Part shown: positions 15,851-24,920 of the stretch, piece by piece
Layout of the letters: every line of letters starts with the position of its first letter
Position numbering within the stretch: the first letter of the stretch is position 1
Source of the DNA: JAWLDA01 sp041686855
GTDB lineage: Bacteria; Bacillota; Limnochordia; DTU080; RSA5
Length of the DNA stretch: 64,000 nt
Assembly (NCBI GenBank): GCA_041686855.1
Contig: JAWLDA010000004.1
Location: forward strand, 248,001-312,000
Reading direction: 5' to 3'
The notes under the pieces: model-generated
What the model was told of the DNA's origin: nothing
Database searches by the model: none
What the model saw: only the letters and a program-made list of their open reading frames with translations
Made by a program: the position numbers and the translations under genes

Positions 15851-16988
15851 ACGCGCCGACGGGAGAGTCGGGGTGCGCAACCACGTGTTGGTGATCAACG
15901 CAACAGCTGAAGCGGGGCCGATCGTTCGTCGTTTGGCCTCAGAGGCGCCGGGGGCAGTGCCGGTCGCTCACACGCACGGGTATGCGCAATTTCCCGAAGA
16001 TCGCGAGCAGACCTTTCGAACGCTGCTCGGGAATGCCACGAACCCCAACGTATTTGCGGCGTTGTTCGTCGGGGTCGGCGGCGAAGGCGACTGGACCGAA
16101 TCGTTGGCTCAGGCTGCCCATGAGCGAGGCATTCACGCCACGCACCTCTTGGTGCGTGACGCTCGTACGTTGCGAGACGTGATCCTGCAGGGCGCCTCGT
16201 GGTTGAAGGACGCGTGCCGTCAGGCCGACGAGATGAAGCGCGTCCCGGCAGACACGGCCGAGCTCCTCGTTGGGTTGGAGTGTGGCGGTTCGGACGGTTG
16301 GTCCGGTGTGACGGCCAATCCTGCCGTGGGAGAGGCTTCGGACCTCGTGGTAGCGGCCGGCGGAAGCGTCATGTTAAGCGAGACACCGGAGGCGATCGGC
16401 GCCGAGCATATCCTGGTGCGCAATGCTGCAACGCCGGAGGTGGGGGCGGATTTCATGCGCATCTTGACCGCCTACGAGACCCGTATGAAAGAGACGGGCG
16501 CAGAGTACCGCTCGGGCAATCCGTCTCCTGGGAACATCCGGGGCGGGCTGACGACACTCGAGGAGAAGTCGCTAGGGTGTATCAAGAAGGCTGGTTCGAC
16601 CCCGCTGCAAGAAGTGGTTGGGTATGCGTTCCCACCGACCCAACGAGGCTTTGTTTTCATGGATACGCCGGGATACGACGTCGACTCGGTCACGGGAATG
16701 ACCGCTGGAGGCGCCCAGATCGTCGTCTTCACCACGGGGCGCGGATCACCGACGGGTTCGCCGATTGCGCCTGTAATCAAGGTGTCGACCAACACGCGCC
16801 TGGCGCTCCACATGCCCCAACACATCGATGTGGACGCCGGTGTGATCCTCGAGGGAGAAGAGGGACTGCCTGAGGTCGGTCGAAGGATCTTTGATCTGAT
16901 TCACGATGTGGCCGGGGGAGATCTGACGGCCGCTGAACGGTTTGGACATCGTGAATTTAATGTATGGCGAATGGCCGAGAGTCTATAA
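15828..16988 (+). CDS. UxaA-family dehydratase large subunit B
   Basis: A 386-residue large subunit of the altronate/galactarate dehydratase family. It has the front signature FRGYRRADGRVGVRNHVLVIN and the complete second-half motif LECGGSDGWSGVTANPAVG plus KSLGCIKKAGSTPLQEVVGYA and GYDVDSVTGMTAGGAQIVVF. The first-half cysteines are lost: the expected GC motif reads HTHGYAQFPED and the GLGCE motif reads GVGGEGD. TTG 15828 was chosen because GAGGAGG lies 8 bases upstream; GTG 15819 and 15825 are alternatives. It likely acts with the SAF subunit and the preceding large-like protein on a sugar acid or related hydroxy-acid. Confidence 0.85.
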   Translation: MATFRGYRRADGRVGVRNHVLVINATAEAGPIVRRLASEAPGAVPVAHTHGYAQFPEDREQTFRTLLGNATNPNVFAALFVGVGGEGDWTESLAQAAHERGIHATHLLVRDARTLRDVILQGASWLKDACRQADEMKRVPADTAELLVGLECGGSDGWSGVTANPAVGEASDLVVAAGGSVMLSETPEAIGAEHILVRNAATPEVGADFMRILTAYETRMKETGAEYRSGNPSPGNIRGGLTTLEEKSLGCIKKAGSTPLQEVVGYAFPPTQRGFVFMDTPGYDVDSVTGMTAGGAQIVVFTTGRGSPTGSPIAPVIKVSTNTRLALHMPQHIDVDAGVILEGEEGLPEVGRRIFDLIHDVAGGDLTAAERFGHREFNVWRMAESL

Positions 16989-16990
16989 TG

Positions 16991-17021
16991 ACAGCCCCGC
17001 AGTGCTCGACTGCGGGGCTGT
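16991..17021 (+). terminator. Strong hairpin between convergent genes
   Basis: ACAGCCCCGCAG and CTGCGGGGCTGT form a perfect 12-bp stem around a 7-base loop, starting 2 bases after the dehydratase stop. It lies between two convergent genes and could act on both strands. No U-run of note follows on either strand. Confidence 0.75.
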
Positions 17022-17069
17022 CGAATTCTGGACGACCACTCTTACGGTGGCTTCCGTCAAAGGGACCGC

Positions 17070-18062
17070 TTACTTCTTGAATGCGTCCTCAAAACTACCC
17101 CCGGGAGCGGGTGGGAAGTCCATGTCACGCAAGAATTCGCACGCCTCGGCGGCGCCGTGTTCACGTTCCATGTGGTTATCCTCCCACTCGACTGAGAGGG
17201 GACCTTGATACCCGATGTAGTTGAGCGCCTTGACGATCCCGCCGAAGTCGACATCGCCTCGACCGACAGAGCGGAAGTCCCAGCCGCGGCGGTGATCACC
17301 AAATTGCAGGTGCGACGAGAGGATTCCCGTCCGTCCGTCCAACGTGACCTCCGCGTCCTTGGCATGGACGTGGAAGATGCGATCGGGGAATGCATAGATA
17401 AACTGAACGGGGTCAACCTGCTGCCAGATGAGGTGACTGGGGTCAAAGTTGAAGCCGAATGCCGGGTGGCGACCGATCGCTTCGAGCGCCATCTCGGAGG
17501 AGTATAGATCAAAGGCGATCTCTCCGGGGTGCACCTCCAAGGCAAACTTCACGCCCTCGTCTTTAAAGACGTCTAGAATGGGGCCCCATACCTCAGCGAA
17601 GTGATCGTACCCCTTTTTGATATCTGCGTCGCTCACGGGCGGGAACGGATAAATCCAATGCCAGATCGACGAGCCGGTGAAGCCGGTCACCACGTCCACA
17701 CCGTAGGCGCGGGCCGCCCGGGCCGTCACCTTCATCTGCTCAATCGCCCACGCACGTTTCCCTTCGGAATCCCCGGCGAGCTCCGCTGGAGCCCAATCGT
17801 CCGTACGGTGATCGTTGGGGTCGAGGACCATTTGGCCCGTCAGATGGTTGCCGATGGCCCAGACGTTGAGTCCGTGTCGCTCGAGGAGCGCCCGCTTCTC
17901 AGCGCGGTGCGTCTCGCTCTCAACGATCTTGTTCACATCAAAGTGGTCGCCCCAGCATGCGAGTTCGAGACCGTCGTATCCCCACGAGGCGGCCTTCTCG
18001 GCGAGGTCTGCCAGGGATAGGTCGGCCCATTGGCCGGTGAAGAGCGTAATTGGTCGTCCCAT
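17070..18062 (-). CDS. Sugar phosphate isomerase/epimerase (AP endonuclease 2-type TIM barrel)
   Basis: A 330-residue xylose-isomerase-like TIM barrel protein. Motifs include MGRPITLFTGQWADLSL, KAASWGYDGLELACWGDHFD, FALEVHPGEIAFDL with the metal-binding Glu, GFNFDPSHLIWQQVDP, FHVHAKDAEV and LSVEWEDNHMERE, which supply the expected Glu/Asp/His metal ligands. The family isomerises or dehydrates sugars or inositol derivatives. ATG 18062 has GGAGGAG 5 bases upstream; in-frame codons further upstream lack one. It converges on the UxaA cluster across the hairpin at 16991-17021, suggesting a local carbohydrate-catabolic theme, but its substrate is unknown. Confidence 0.85.
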   Translation of the reverse strand: MGRPITLFTGQWADLSLADLAEKAASWGYDGLELACWGDHFDVNKIVESETHRAEKRALLERHGLNVWAIGNHLTGQMVLDPNDHRTDDWAPAELAGDSEGKRAWAIEQMKVTARAARAYGVDVVTGFTGSSIWHWIYPFPPVSDADIKKGYDHFAEVWGPILDVFKDEGVKFALEVHPGEIAFDLYSSEMALEAIGRHPAFGFNFDPSHLIWQQVDPVQFIYAFPDRIFHVHAKDAEVTLDGRTGILSSHLQFGDHRRGWDFRSVGRGDVDFGGIVKALNYIGYQGPLSVEWEDNHMEREHGAAEACEFLRDMDFPPAPGGSFEDAFKK

Positions 18063-18141
18063 GTGCACTCCTCCAAAAGGTTGGGATTTCGTGACAACAC
18101 TGCCATTCACATTCTCGTTAGAGGCGGCGGCTCCTCTTACA

Positions 18142-18957
18142 TTAGCCACTCACGCCGCGGCTTAAAGCTTCATCAAAAGGGGCGCCAATTCGCTGAACGT
18201 CATGCCCCGCCTCAGGAAAGCTGATCAGCTCACTGTGAGGAAGACGCTCGTGTAGTACGTGCGCCAACCGGCGCAGGCCGGGGTGACTGCGGCCGCCCGT
18301 GTAGATGGAGACCGGTATATCGCTGGGGAGATCGAGGAGGCGGTCTGCAGGGTACTCTCCGACAAACTCTTCGGCGGCAAAGCGGGGCGCTTCCCGGACA
18401 ATGGCCTCCCAGACCGGTTTCTCCATGAGTTCGCGCACGGCTTGTGACCCGATCACTGCCGAGAAGAAACGCTCAGTCAACGCTTCAGGAGTGAGAGATT
18501 GTGCCTGATCGTGGAGGCTCCGAGCGCCGCGCTCAAGTCCAGCAACATCGGGGTCGTCAGGGAGCAGGGAAAGGTATGGGGGCTCGACGAGGTGCAGCGC
18601 GTGCGCGACGTTCGGCGCTCTACGTGCGGTCTCAAGTGCCACGATGGCACCGTAGGAGTGAGCGACGAGCGCCACGGTGGCAAGGCCAAGGCGTCCGACC
18701 ACATCCAACAGGTCCTGAGCGTCCTGCGCCAGAGTGTAGGGGCGCGGTTCTGAGGGGCTGTGACCGTGGCCACGGCGGTCGATGAGGATGAGTGACCGCC
18801 TCTCTTTGAGCCCTGCCCACTGGCGAGACCACGACATCTCAGCTGTAGAGAAGTCCCCGTGGACAAAAAGGAGGGGTGGGAGATCTCGGGACTCATCGGT
18901 TGGCGGCGTCGACGTCTGGTACCAAATCGGTGCGGGTTCACGTGAGTTGGCTGTCAT
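18142..18957 (-). CDS. Alpha/beta hydrolase
   Basis: A 271-residue alpha/beta-hydrolase fold protein. It shows the oxyanion segment LLFVHGDFST, LIDRRGHGHSPS, the nucleophile elbow VAHSYGAIVA and the terminal GHDVQ histidine. The start ATG overlaps the menE stop by 4 bases (ATGA), making it the last gene of the menaquinone operon. MenH is encoded separately at 22283-23110, so this is a second hydrolase. It could be a thioesterase or an unrelated esterase; an MenI-type role (DHNA-CoA hydrolysis) would fit the position, but MenI enzymes are usually hotdog-fold, so this is speculation. Confidence 0.8.
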   Translation of the reverse strand: MTANSREPAPIWYQTSTPPTDESRDLPPLLFVHGDFSTAEMSWSRQWAGLKERRSLILIDRRGHGHSPSEPRPYTLAQDAQDLLDVVGRLGLATVALVAHSYGAIVALETARRAPNVAHALHLVEPPYLSLLPDDPDVAGLERGARSLHDQAQSLTPEALTERFFSAVIGSQAVRELMEKPVWEAIVREAPRFAAEEFVGEYPADRLLDLPSDIPVSIYTGGRSHPGLRRLAHVLHERLPHSELISFPEAGHDVQRIGAPFDEALSRGVSG

Positions 18958-20438
18958 GCTCGTTCCTCCTCGGCCATGGCGCGCAGGCGTGCCCGGAGTA
19001 TCTTCCCCCCGGCGTTGCGAGGCAGACGGGGGATGGGGTGAAAGGTGACAGGCACTTTAAACTTTGCAAGCCGGTCACGGCAGAATGCGCTCAGCATATC
19101 GGAGGATGGTGGCTCGGCGTTCTCCTTCTCGTCAAAGACGACGAATGCGACGGGCACTTCGCCCCATGCCGCATCGGGACGACCGACGACCGCCACCTCT
19201 TTGATGGCGGGGTGAGAGTCGAGGACGCGCTCGACCTCCGCCGGGTAAACATTCTCTCCGCCACTTATGATCAAATCGCTGCGCCGGCTGACGACGTAAA
19301 GGTAACCGTCCTCGTCGATGTACCCGAGGTCTTGAGTATGAAACCACCCAGCTTCGTCCAAATGGGCTCCGGGCGGTGCACCCCAGTACCCGGGGGTGAC
19401 GACGGGGCCGCGCACGAGGATTTCGCCCACCTGATTGATGGGCGCGTCGACCCGTACTTCGGCGCCCATCAAGGCTTTGCCGGCGGAGCCTGCTTTGCGC
19501 AAGGCATCCTGTGGAGCGAGCGTAGCCATCTGGGAGGCTGTCTCCGTCATACCGTACGTCTGAAGTAGCGGTACCTTGGCCGCGATGCACCGTTCTAAGA
19601 GGGCCGGGGGTACCGGACCACCCCCGATGAGCACACATCGTAGAGTCGGAGGAAACGCCCGATCAGCGCGGGCGTCTAGCATCTCCGCCAGCATCCGACT
19701 GACGACGGAGACGATGGTCGCCTCTCCAGCATCGATACTCGCGTTTACCTTCTCCGCATCAAAGCGGGCGTGGAGGACCGCCGGAATCCCATAGATGATG
19801 GAACGCATGAGGATGGAGAGCCCTCCAATATGAAAGAGAGGCAGACAGATCAACCAGGCATCGTCCTCGTGAAGTCCCATGTTGAGTACGGAGCCGACGG
19901 CGTTCCACCAGGTGTTCCCGTAGGTGATGATCGCACCTTTGGGACGTCCCGTGGTCCCCGACGTGAAGAGGATGAGTTGCGGGCCCTGCAGGTCCAAGGG
20001 TGGGGGTGGCGTCGGCGCGTTTAGGGTAGTCGGCGGAGTCGCGCGCCATGCGTCCATGGGAAGGAGGCGGGGCGCATCCTCCGCAATCGGGGCGATGAGC
20101 GCTGCCCCGCGCGCGTCAACGAGGACTGCACTCGCCTGCACATCCTTAAGTTGGAGGGAAAGCTCAGGGGGTGTCAACCGTAGGTTGAGCGGGACAGCGA
20201 CGGCGCCCAGGCGATTGAGAGCGTGCAGGGTAACCACAAACTCTGCACTGTTGGCCCCGAGGAGGGCGACGCACGTGCCGGATTGGACTCCTTCCGCCAT
20301 GAAGTGTTGTGCTGCCCGTTCGACATCGGCTGAGAGCTCGGCGAAACTCCAAACCTCGCTACCGCAGATTAGTGCTGTCGCCTTGCCGTGTGTGTCCGCC
20401 CGGCGATACAGCCACTCGACTGTGTGCTGGGGTTTCAC
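18954..20438 (-). CDS. menE: o-Succinylbenzoate-CoA ligase
   Basis: MenE activates o-succinylbenzoate with ATP and CoA for menaquinone synthesis. It is an ANL-superfamily enzyme with LFTSGTTGRPKGAI (P-loop, about residue 160), TYGMTETASQMA, the hinge YLYVVSRRSDLIISGGENVYPAEVE region and a C-terminal catalytic Lys in NAGGKILR. GTG 20438 was chosen because it overlaps the menA stop (GTGA) and gives a normal 494-residue protein beginning KPQHTVEWLYRRA; longer in-frame readings run into menA. Operon context (menA-menE) supports MenE over other acyl-CoA ligases. Confidence 0.92.
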   Translation of the reverse strand: MKPQHTVEWLYRRADTHGKATALICGSEVWSFAELSADVERAAQHFMAEGVQSGTCVALLGANSAEFVVTLHALNRLGAVAVPLNLRLTPPELSLQLKDVQASAVLVDARGAALIAPIAEDAPRLLPMDAWRATPPTTLNAPTPPPPLDLQGPQLILFTSGTTGRPKGAIITYGNTWWNAVGSVLNMGLHEDDAWLICLPLFHIGGLSILMRSIIYGIPAVLHARFDAEKVNASIDAGEATIVSVVSRMLAEMLDARADRAFPPTLRCVLIGGGPVPPALLERCIAAKVPLLQTYGMTETASQMATLAPQDALRKAGSAGKALMGAEVRVDAPINQVGEILVRGPVVTPGYWGAPPGAHLDEAGWFHTQDLGYIDEDGYLYVVSRRSDLIISGGENVYPAEVERVLDSHPAIKEVAVVGRPDAAWGEVPVAFVVFDEKENAEPPSSDMLSAFCRDRLAKFKVPVTFHPIPRLPRNAGGKILRARLRAMAEEERA

Positions 20439-21367
20439 GCGCCGCCCACCGCCAACCCGAGGGCAAAGAGTACGCCGTGAAAGAGGTGCAACTTTCCGGT
20501 CCCCATGAGGACCGGGTTGAGGGCCGGGCCTGTCTGGGTAAAGAGGGCGCGTACAAGCTTGAACGCCATGGGGGCGGTGAGGAGCGGCAACCAGGCCCAC
20601 CGGTTGGGCGTGGCGAGCGCCAGCCAGAGGGGGACGAGGTACGCAGCGAGCACTAGGGCCGCGTACTCTCCACGGGTAGCGGCTCGCCCGATGCGCACGG
20701 CAAGCGTCCGCTTACCCGCCTTGCGATCGGTCTCAATATCTCGGTAATTGTTGACGACCAAAATACCCGTCACCAAACAGGCGACCGGGAGCGAGGCCGT
20801 CAGCGAGAGCAGATTCACGTCGCCTGTATGCACAAAGTGAGTGCCCATGACGGCGATCACACCAAAGAACAGGAAGGCAAAGACATCTCCGAGTCCGTGA
20901 TAGGCGAGGGGGAAGGGCCCACCTGTGTACGCAACGCCACTGATAATGGCCAGGATGCCGATGGCCAAGATGGGCCAGCCGCCTACGTAAACGAGGTACA
21001 TGCCGACAAGAAAGGCGAGTGCGAACGAGAGCCACATGCCCGTACGCACCTCGCCCGGGCTGAGGAGGCCGGACTGAGTCACGCGTGTGGGTCCCACCCG
21101 CTCCGCGGTGTCGGCGCCCCGCTGGAAGTCGAAGAGGTCGTTGGCCAGGTTGGTGCCGATTTGCAAAAAGAGAGAAGAGATAGCGGCGGCGATAAAAACC
21201 CACGGCCGAAAGGTCGACGCAGCGAGCGCTGTCGCACTGCCGACCGCGACCGGCACGAGCGCGGCCGGCAGCGTAGGCAGGCGCACGGCGAGGATCCAAC
21301 TGCGCCATTTGGCCGGTGGATTGACTGCATTAGGCGCACTGCTTTTAAGAGGCTGAGTTTGTGACAC
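20435..21367 (-). CDS. menA: 1,4-dihydroxy-2-naphthoate polyprenyltransferase
   Basis: MenA is an integral membrane UbiA-family prenyltransferase that joins DHNA to a polyprenyl chain, giving demethylmenaquinone. About nine transmembrane segments are visible. The two Asp-rich motifs are NLANDLFDFQRGAD and NNYRDIETDRKAGKRTLAV. GTG 21367 begins the protein (SQTQPLKSSAP follows), with GGAG about 12 bases upstream. It overlaps menE by 4 bases. A 92-base gap with small hairpins separates it from menB upstream. Confidence 0.95.
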   Translation of the reverse strand: MSQTQPLKSSAPNAVNPPAKWRSWILAVRLPTLPAALVPVAVGSATALAASTFRPWVFIAAAISSLFLQIGTNLANDLFDFQRGADTAERVGPTRVTQSGLLSPGEVRTGMWLSFALAFLVGMYLVYVGGWPILAIGILAIISGVAYTGGPFPLAYHGLGDVFAFLFFGVIAVMGTHFVHTGDVNLLSLTASLPVACLVTGILVVNNYRDIETDRKAGKRTLAVRIGRAATRGEYAALVLAAYLVPLWLALATPNRWAWLPLLTAPMAFKLVRALFTQTGPALNPVLMGTGKLHLFHGVLFALGLAVGGA

Positions 21368-21436
21368 GCCGCGTGATCTCTCCTCAATGTTGGTTCGCTG
21401 TTTGGTGCGGGGTTCGGTTTGAAAAACCCGGGATGT

Positions 21437-21453
21437 GGCCCCGGTTTGGGGCC
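21437..21453 (-). other. Small hairpin between menB and menA
   Basis: GGCCCC and GGGGCC pair around AAACC on the transcribed strand, within the only sizeable gap of the menFDHBAE run. It could tune relative menB and menA expression by RNA processing or partial termination. There is no U-run, so termination is doubtful. Confidence 0.3.
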
Positions 21454-21459
21454 GACACC

Positions 21460-22278
<819 letters not shown>

Positions 22279-22282
22279 CGTA

Positions 22283-23110
22283 TCAGTACCCCTTTTCTAG
22301 ACGCTGTGTCAAAAAATGCGTCACCAATTGCTCAAACGTCTCTGGACGCTCCAAGTGCACGTTGTGTCCAGCTTCGGGCGCCAGGGCCAACTCTGAGTTG
22401 GGCAACAGGGCGTGCATCTCCTGGGCGATCGTTGCGAACTTTGGGTCGAGCTCGCCCGCGATCAGGAGAGTGGGTACCCCAAGCGTGGCCAACCCCGCAT
22501 GCAGTGACGCCTGTGCTCCCGTTCCCATACCCCTGAGCGAGTTGGCCAAACCGACGGGAGCGTGCATCAACCGCTCGCGCTCTTGTGCTCTACGCACCTC
22601 CTCGGGCAGGGCCGCTTGGGTCGCGAAGAGCGGGTTCGATGCCCACCTCCGGGCAAAGGCCTCAACGCCGTGCGCTTCAATCCACGCCGCAAGTTCGCCA
22701 TCCGAATGTCGGCGTTCGGCGCGGCCGGCGGCAGAGTCGATGCCGTAGGTGGCGCTCTCTAAGATCAGTTCGCTGACGCGCTCAGGCGCCTTCATTGCGA
22801 CATGCAACGCCAACCGCCCGCCCATTGAGTAGCCGAGCAGCGTCGCTTGTGGCGCTTGGAGTTGATCGAGGAGTGCGAGGAGGTCGTCCACAGCACTCTC
22901 CATCGAGTAGCGACTCGGCTCATGCGGCGCGTCGGAACGACCGTGACCCAGCAAATCCACCGCGATAACACGCAAGCGATTTGCGAAGGTCGGCGCAAGA
23001 GCGCGCCAACTCTCGGCGCTCCCCGTGAATCCGTGAAGGAGGAGGAGGGGGTGGCCGCTCCCTTCCACGCGAACATACAGTTTGACGCCATTCGTCTCAA
23101 CAAAGCTCAC
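22283..23110 (-). CDS. menH: SHCHC synthase (MenH) alpha/beta hydrolase
   Basis: MenH eliminates pyruvate from SEPHCHC to give SHCHC in menaquinone synthesis. The 275-residue alpha/beta-hydrolase has LLLLHGFTGSAESWR, VDLLGHGRSDAP, the nucleophile elbow LLGYSMGGRLAL, and the final GHNVHLERPE histidine. The conserved Arg in ALGYSMGGR-type elbows of MenH is present. GTG 23110 follows AAGGAGGGG and overlaps the menD stop by 14 bases. Position between menD and menB makes the MenH call firm. Confidence 0.93.
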   Translation of the reverse strand: MSFVETNGVKLYVRVEGSGHPLLLLHGFTGSAESWRALAPTFANRLRVIAVDLLGHGRSDAPHEPSRYSMESAVDDLLALLDQLQAPQATLLGYSMGGRLALHVAMKAPERVSELILESATYGIDSAAGRAERRHSDGELAAWIEAHGVEAFARRWASNPLFATQAALPEEVRRAQERERLMHAPVGLANSLRGMGTGAQASLHAGLATLGVPTLLIAGELDPKFATIAQEMHALLPNSELALAPEAGHNVHLERPETFEQLVTHFLTQRLEKGY

Positions 23111-24920
23111 TGGGCCCCTCCTTGACGTCTCGGCGACCGAGGGCGCCGAGACGTGCAGCGTCGGCGTTGTACTCCTGTAACCTCTTTAATAGGCGCGATT
23201 CGATCCGGCGATGCGCAGCCAGATTCGATTCTCGCTCGGAGGGGAACTCGACGATCGTCGCTTTGCCGGTCTCAAGGGCCACACGGAGCGCGGCACCAAA
23301 CTCGTTCCACGCCTGGGGGCGAGCATACTCGAGCCCGTACAAAGAGGCAGCGTGGGCAAACTGCAGGCCGTGCGGCGTGCCAAAGAGCGCTTCAAAGTTC
23401 TCCGCCTCTTGGGCCTGGGGGAGAAACGAGAAGATGCCGCCTCCGTCGTTATTCACGACAATGATGACAAACGGGGTCTGACACGACCGTGCGGCCAACA
23501 GACCCCCAATATCGTGCAGGAACGAGAGGTCGCCGAGGACAAGCACCCCCGGTTGGTCGGCCGCGACCGCGCTGCCCAGAGCGGTGGAGACGACACCATC
23601 GATCCCGTTCGCGCCTCGATTCGCGAGCGGGTGAAGTGGTTTGCTTGAACTCCCCAGGAACGCGTCGAGATCTCTGACGGGCATACTGTTGCCGACGAAG
23701 AGGACGGCGTCCGCGGGCAGTAGGCGGGCCAGCTCCGCAAAGATGCGGCCTTCAAACATGCCCTCCTCCTGAGCGGCTGCATCGTCCAACTCCGCTCGAG
23801 CAACTCGGTTGAGGGAGTGCCATTGCTCTAACCAGGAGCCTGCGTGGCCGTTCGCGCTTGTGGTTGCCATGCGCTCCGAGGTGCAGCCGTTGAGGGCGCT
23901 GAGGAGCTCTGCGCACAGACGGGCCGGGTCGGCGCGAATCACCTGTGTAGCGCTGAGGACGGCGTCGTTCCATCCATGAGGATCAACGATGATGTGACGC
24001 TCCGCTTGCTCTTTAAGGAATAGTGTGAGCGCTTTCGAGGTTGGAAGCGCACCCAGACGTATCACGTAATCCGGGCGCAACGCCTCGCGCCACGAAGGCT
24101 CCCGCAGAATCATGTCGTAAGCGTCGACGATGTGTCCCTTTGGGTGGGCGCCGTAACGGAGTCCCGACAGGGGATCCGCCAAAATCGGCAGTCCCAGACG
24201 TTCGGCGAGACGGACGACCGTGTCTGCGGGGAAGCCAGGTGGCATCGGTCCGCACACGAGGAGGCCGCGTTCGAACGTTGTCAGGCGCTCCGCCAAAGCG
24301 ACCAACTCCGCTGCGTCGGCGCTGGGAGGTGAGGCGGGAATCAACGTCGGGACCGAACAGATACGGTGGTCGGTCAGGTAGCTGGAGTCGGGTGGCGTCA
24401 GGGGCTCACGCAGCGGGAAGTTTAAATGTACCGGACCGACGGGTGTCGACGTCGCCTCGAGTACAGCCCGCGCTCCCGCCGCGGTAAAGTAACGTAAGCT
24501 CTCCTGATTCTCCTCGGGCAACGGCATATCCGTGAACCACTTCACGTGGCTGCCGTAAAGGCGGATTTGATCGATGGTTTGTGGAGCGCCCAGGTCGCGG
24601 GCCTCGTGCGGTCGGTCGGCCGTCATCACCACAAGGGGAACACGCGCGTAGTGCGCTTCGACGACTGCCGGCAGGTAGTTGGCCGCGGCGGTCCCCGATG
24701 TGCAGATGAGACCGACCGGACGGTTGAGCCACTTCGCCATCCCGAGCGCGAAGAAAGCGGCGGAGCGCTCGTCGATCATGACCTGCGTCGAGATGCCGGG
24801 GTGGCGATCAGCAAAGATGGTGAGTGGGGTCGACCGAGAGCCCGGCGAGAGGATCACGTGACGGAGACCGGCGTGATAAAGGGCGTCCATGAATGATTGG
24901 ATAGCTTGGAAGGCGCTCAT
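23097..24920 (-). CDS. menD: SEPHCHC synthase
   Basis: MenD is a thiamine-diphosphate enzyme that joins 2-oxoglutarate to isochorismate. At 607 residues it has normal length. Motifs are LRHVILSPGSRSTPL, MIDERSAAFFALG with the catalytic Glu, ICTSGTAAANYLPAV, FVGNSMPVRDLDAF, NRGANGIDGVVSTALG, and the ThDP-binding GDLSFLHD followed by VNNDGGGIFSFLPQ. The start ATG overlaps the menF stop (ATGA). Confidence 0.97.
   Translation of the reverse strand: MSAFQAIQSFMDALYHAGLRHVILSPGSRSTPLTIFADRHPGISTQVMIDERSAAFFALGMAKWLNRPVGLICTSGTAAANYLPAVVEAHYARVPLVVMTADRPHEARDLGAPQTIDQIRLYGSHVKWFTDMPLPEENQESLRYFTAAGARAVLEATSTPVGPVHLNFPLREPLTPPDSSYLTDHRICSVPTLIPASPPSADAAELVALAERLTTFERGLLVCGPMPPGFPADTVVRLAERLGLPILADPLSGLRYGAHPKGHIVDAYDMILREPSWREALRPDYVIRLGALPTSKALTLFLKEQAERHIIVDPHGWNDAVLSATQVIRADPARLCAELLSALNGCTSERMATTSANGHAGSWLEQWHSLNRVARAELDDAAAQEEGMFEGRIFAELARLLPADAVLFVGNSMPVRDLDAFLGSSSKPLHPLANRGANGIDGVVSTALGSAVAADQPGVLVLGDLSFLHDIGGLLAARSCQTPFVIIVVNNDGGGIFSFLPQAQEAENFEALFGTPHGLQFAHAASLYGLEYARPQAWNEFGAALRVALETGKATIVEFPSERESNLAAHRRIESRLLKRLQEYNADAARLGALGRRDVKEGPSELC

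Noticed and set aside
24041..24487. Long plus-strand frames antisense to menD and other men genes
   Set aside because: They are Arg/Pro/Gly-rich shadows caused by high GC and contain no domain.
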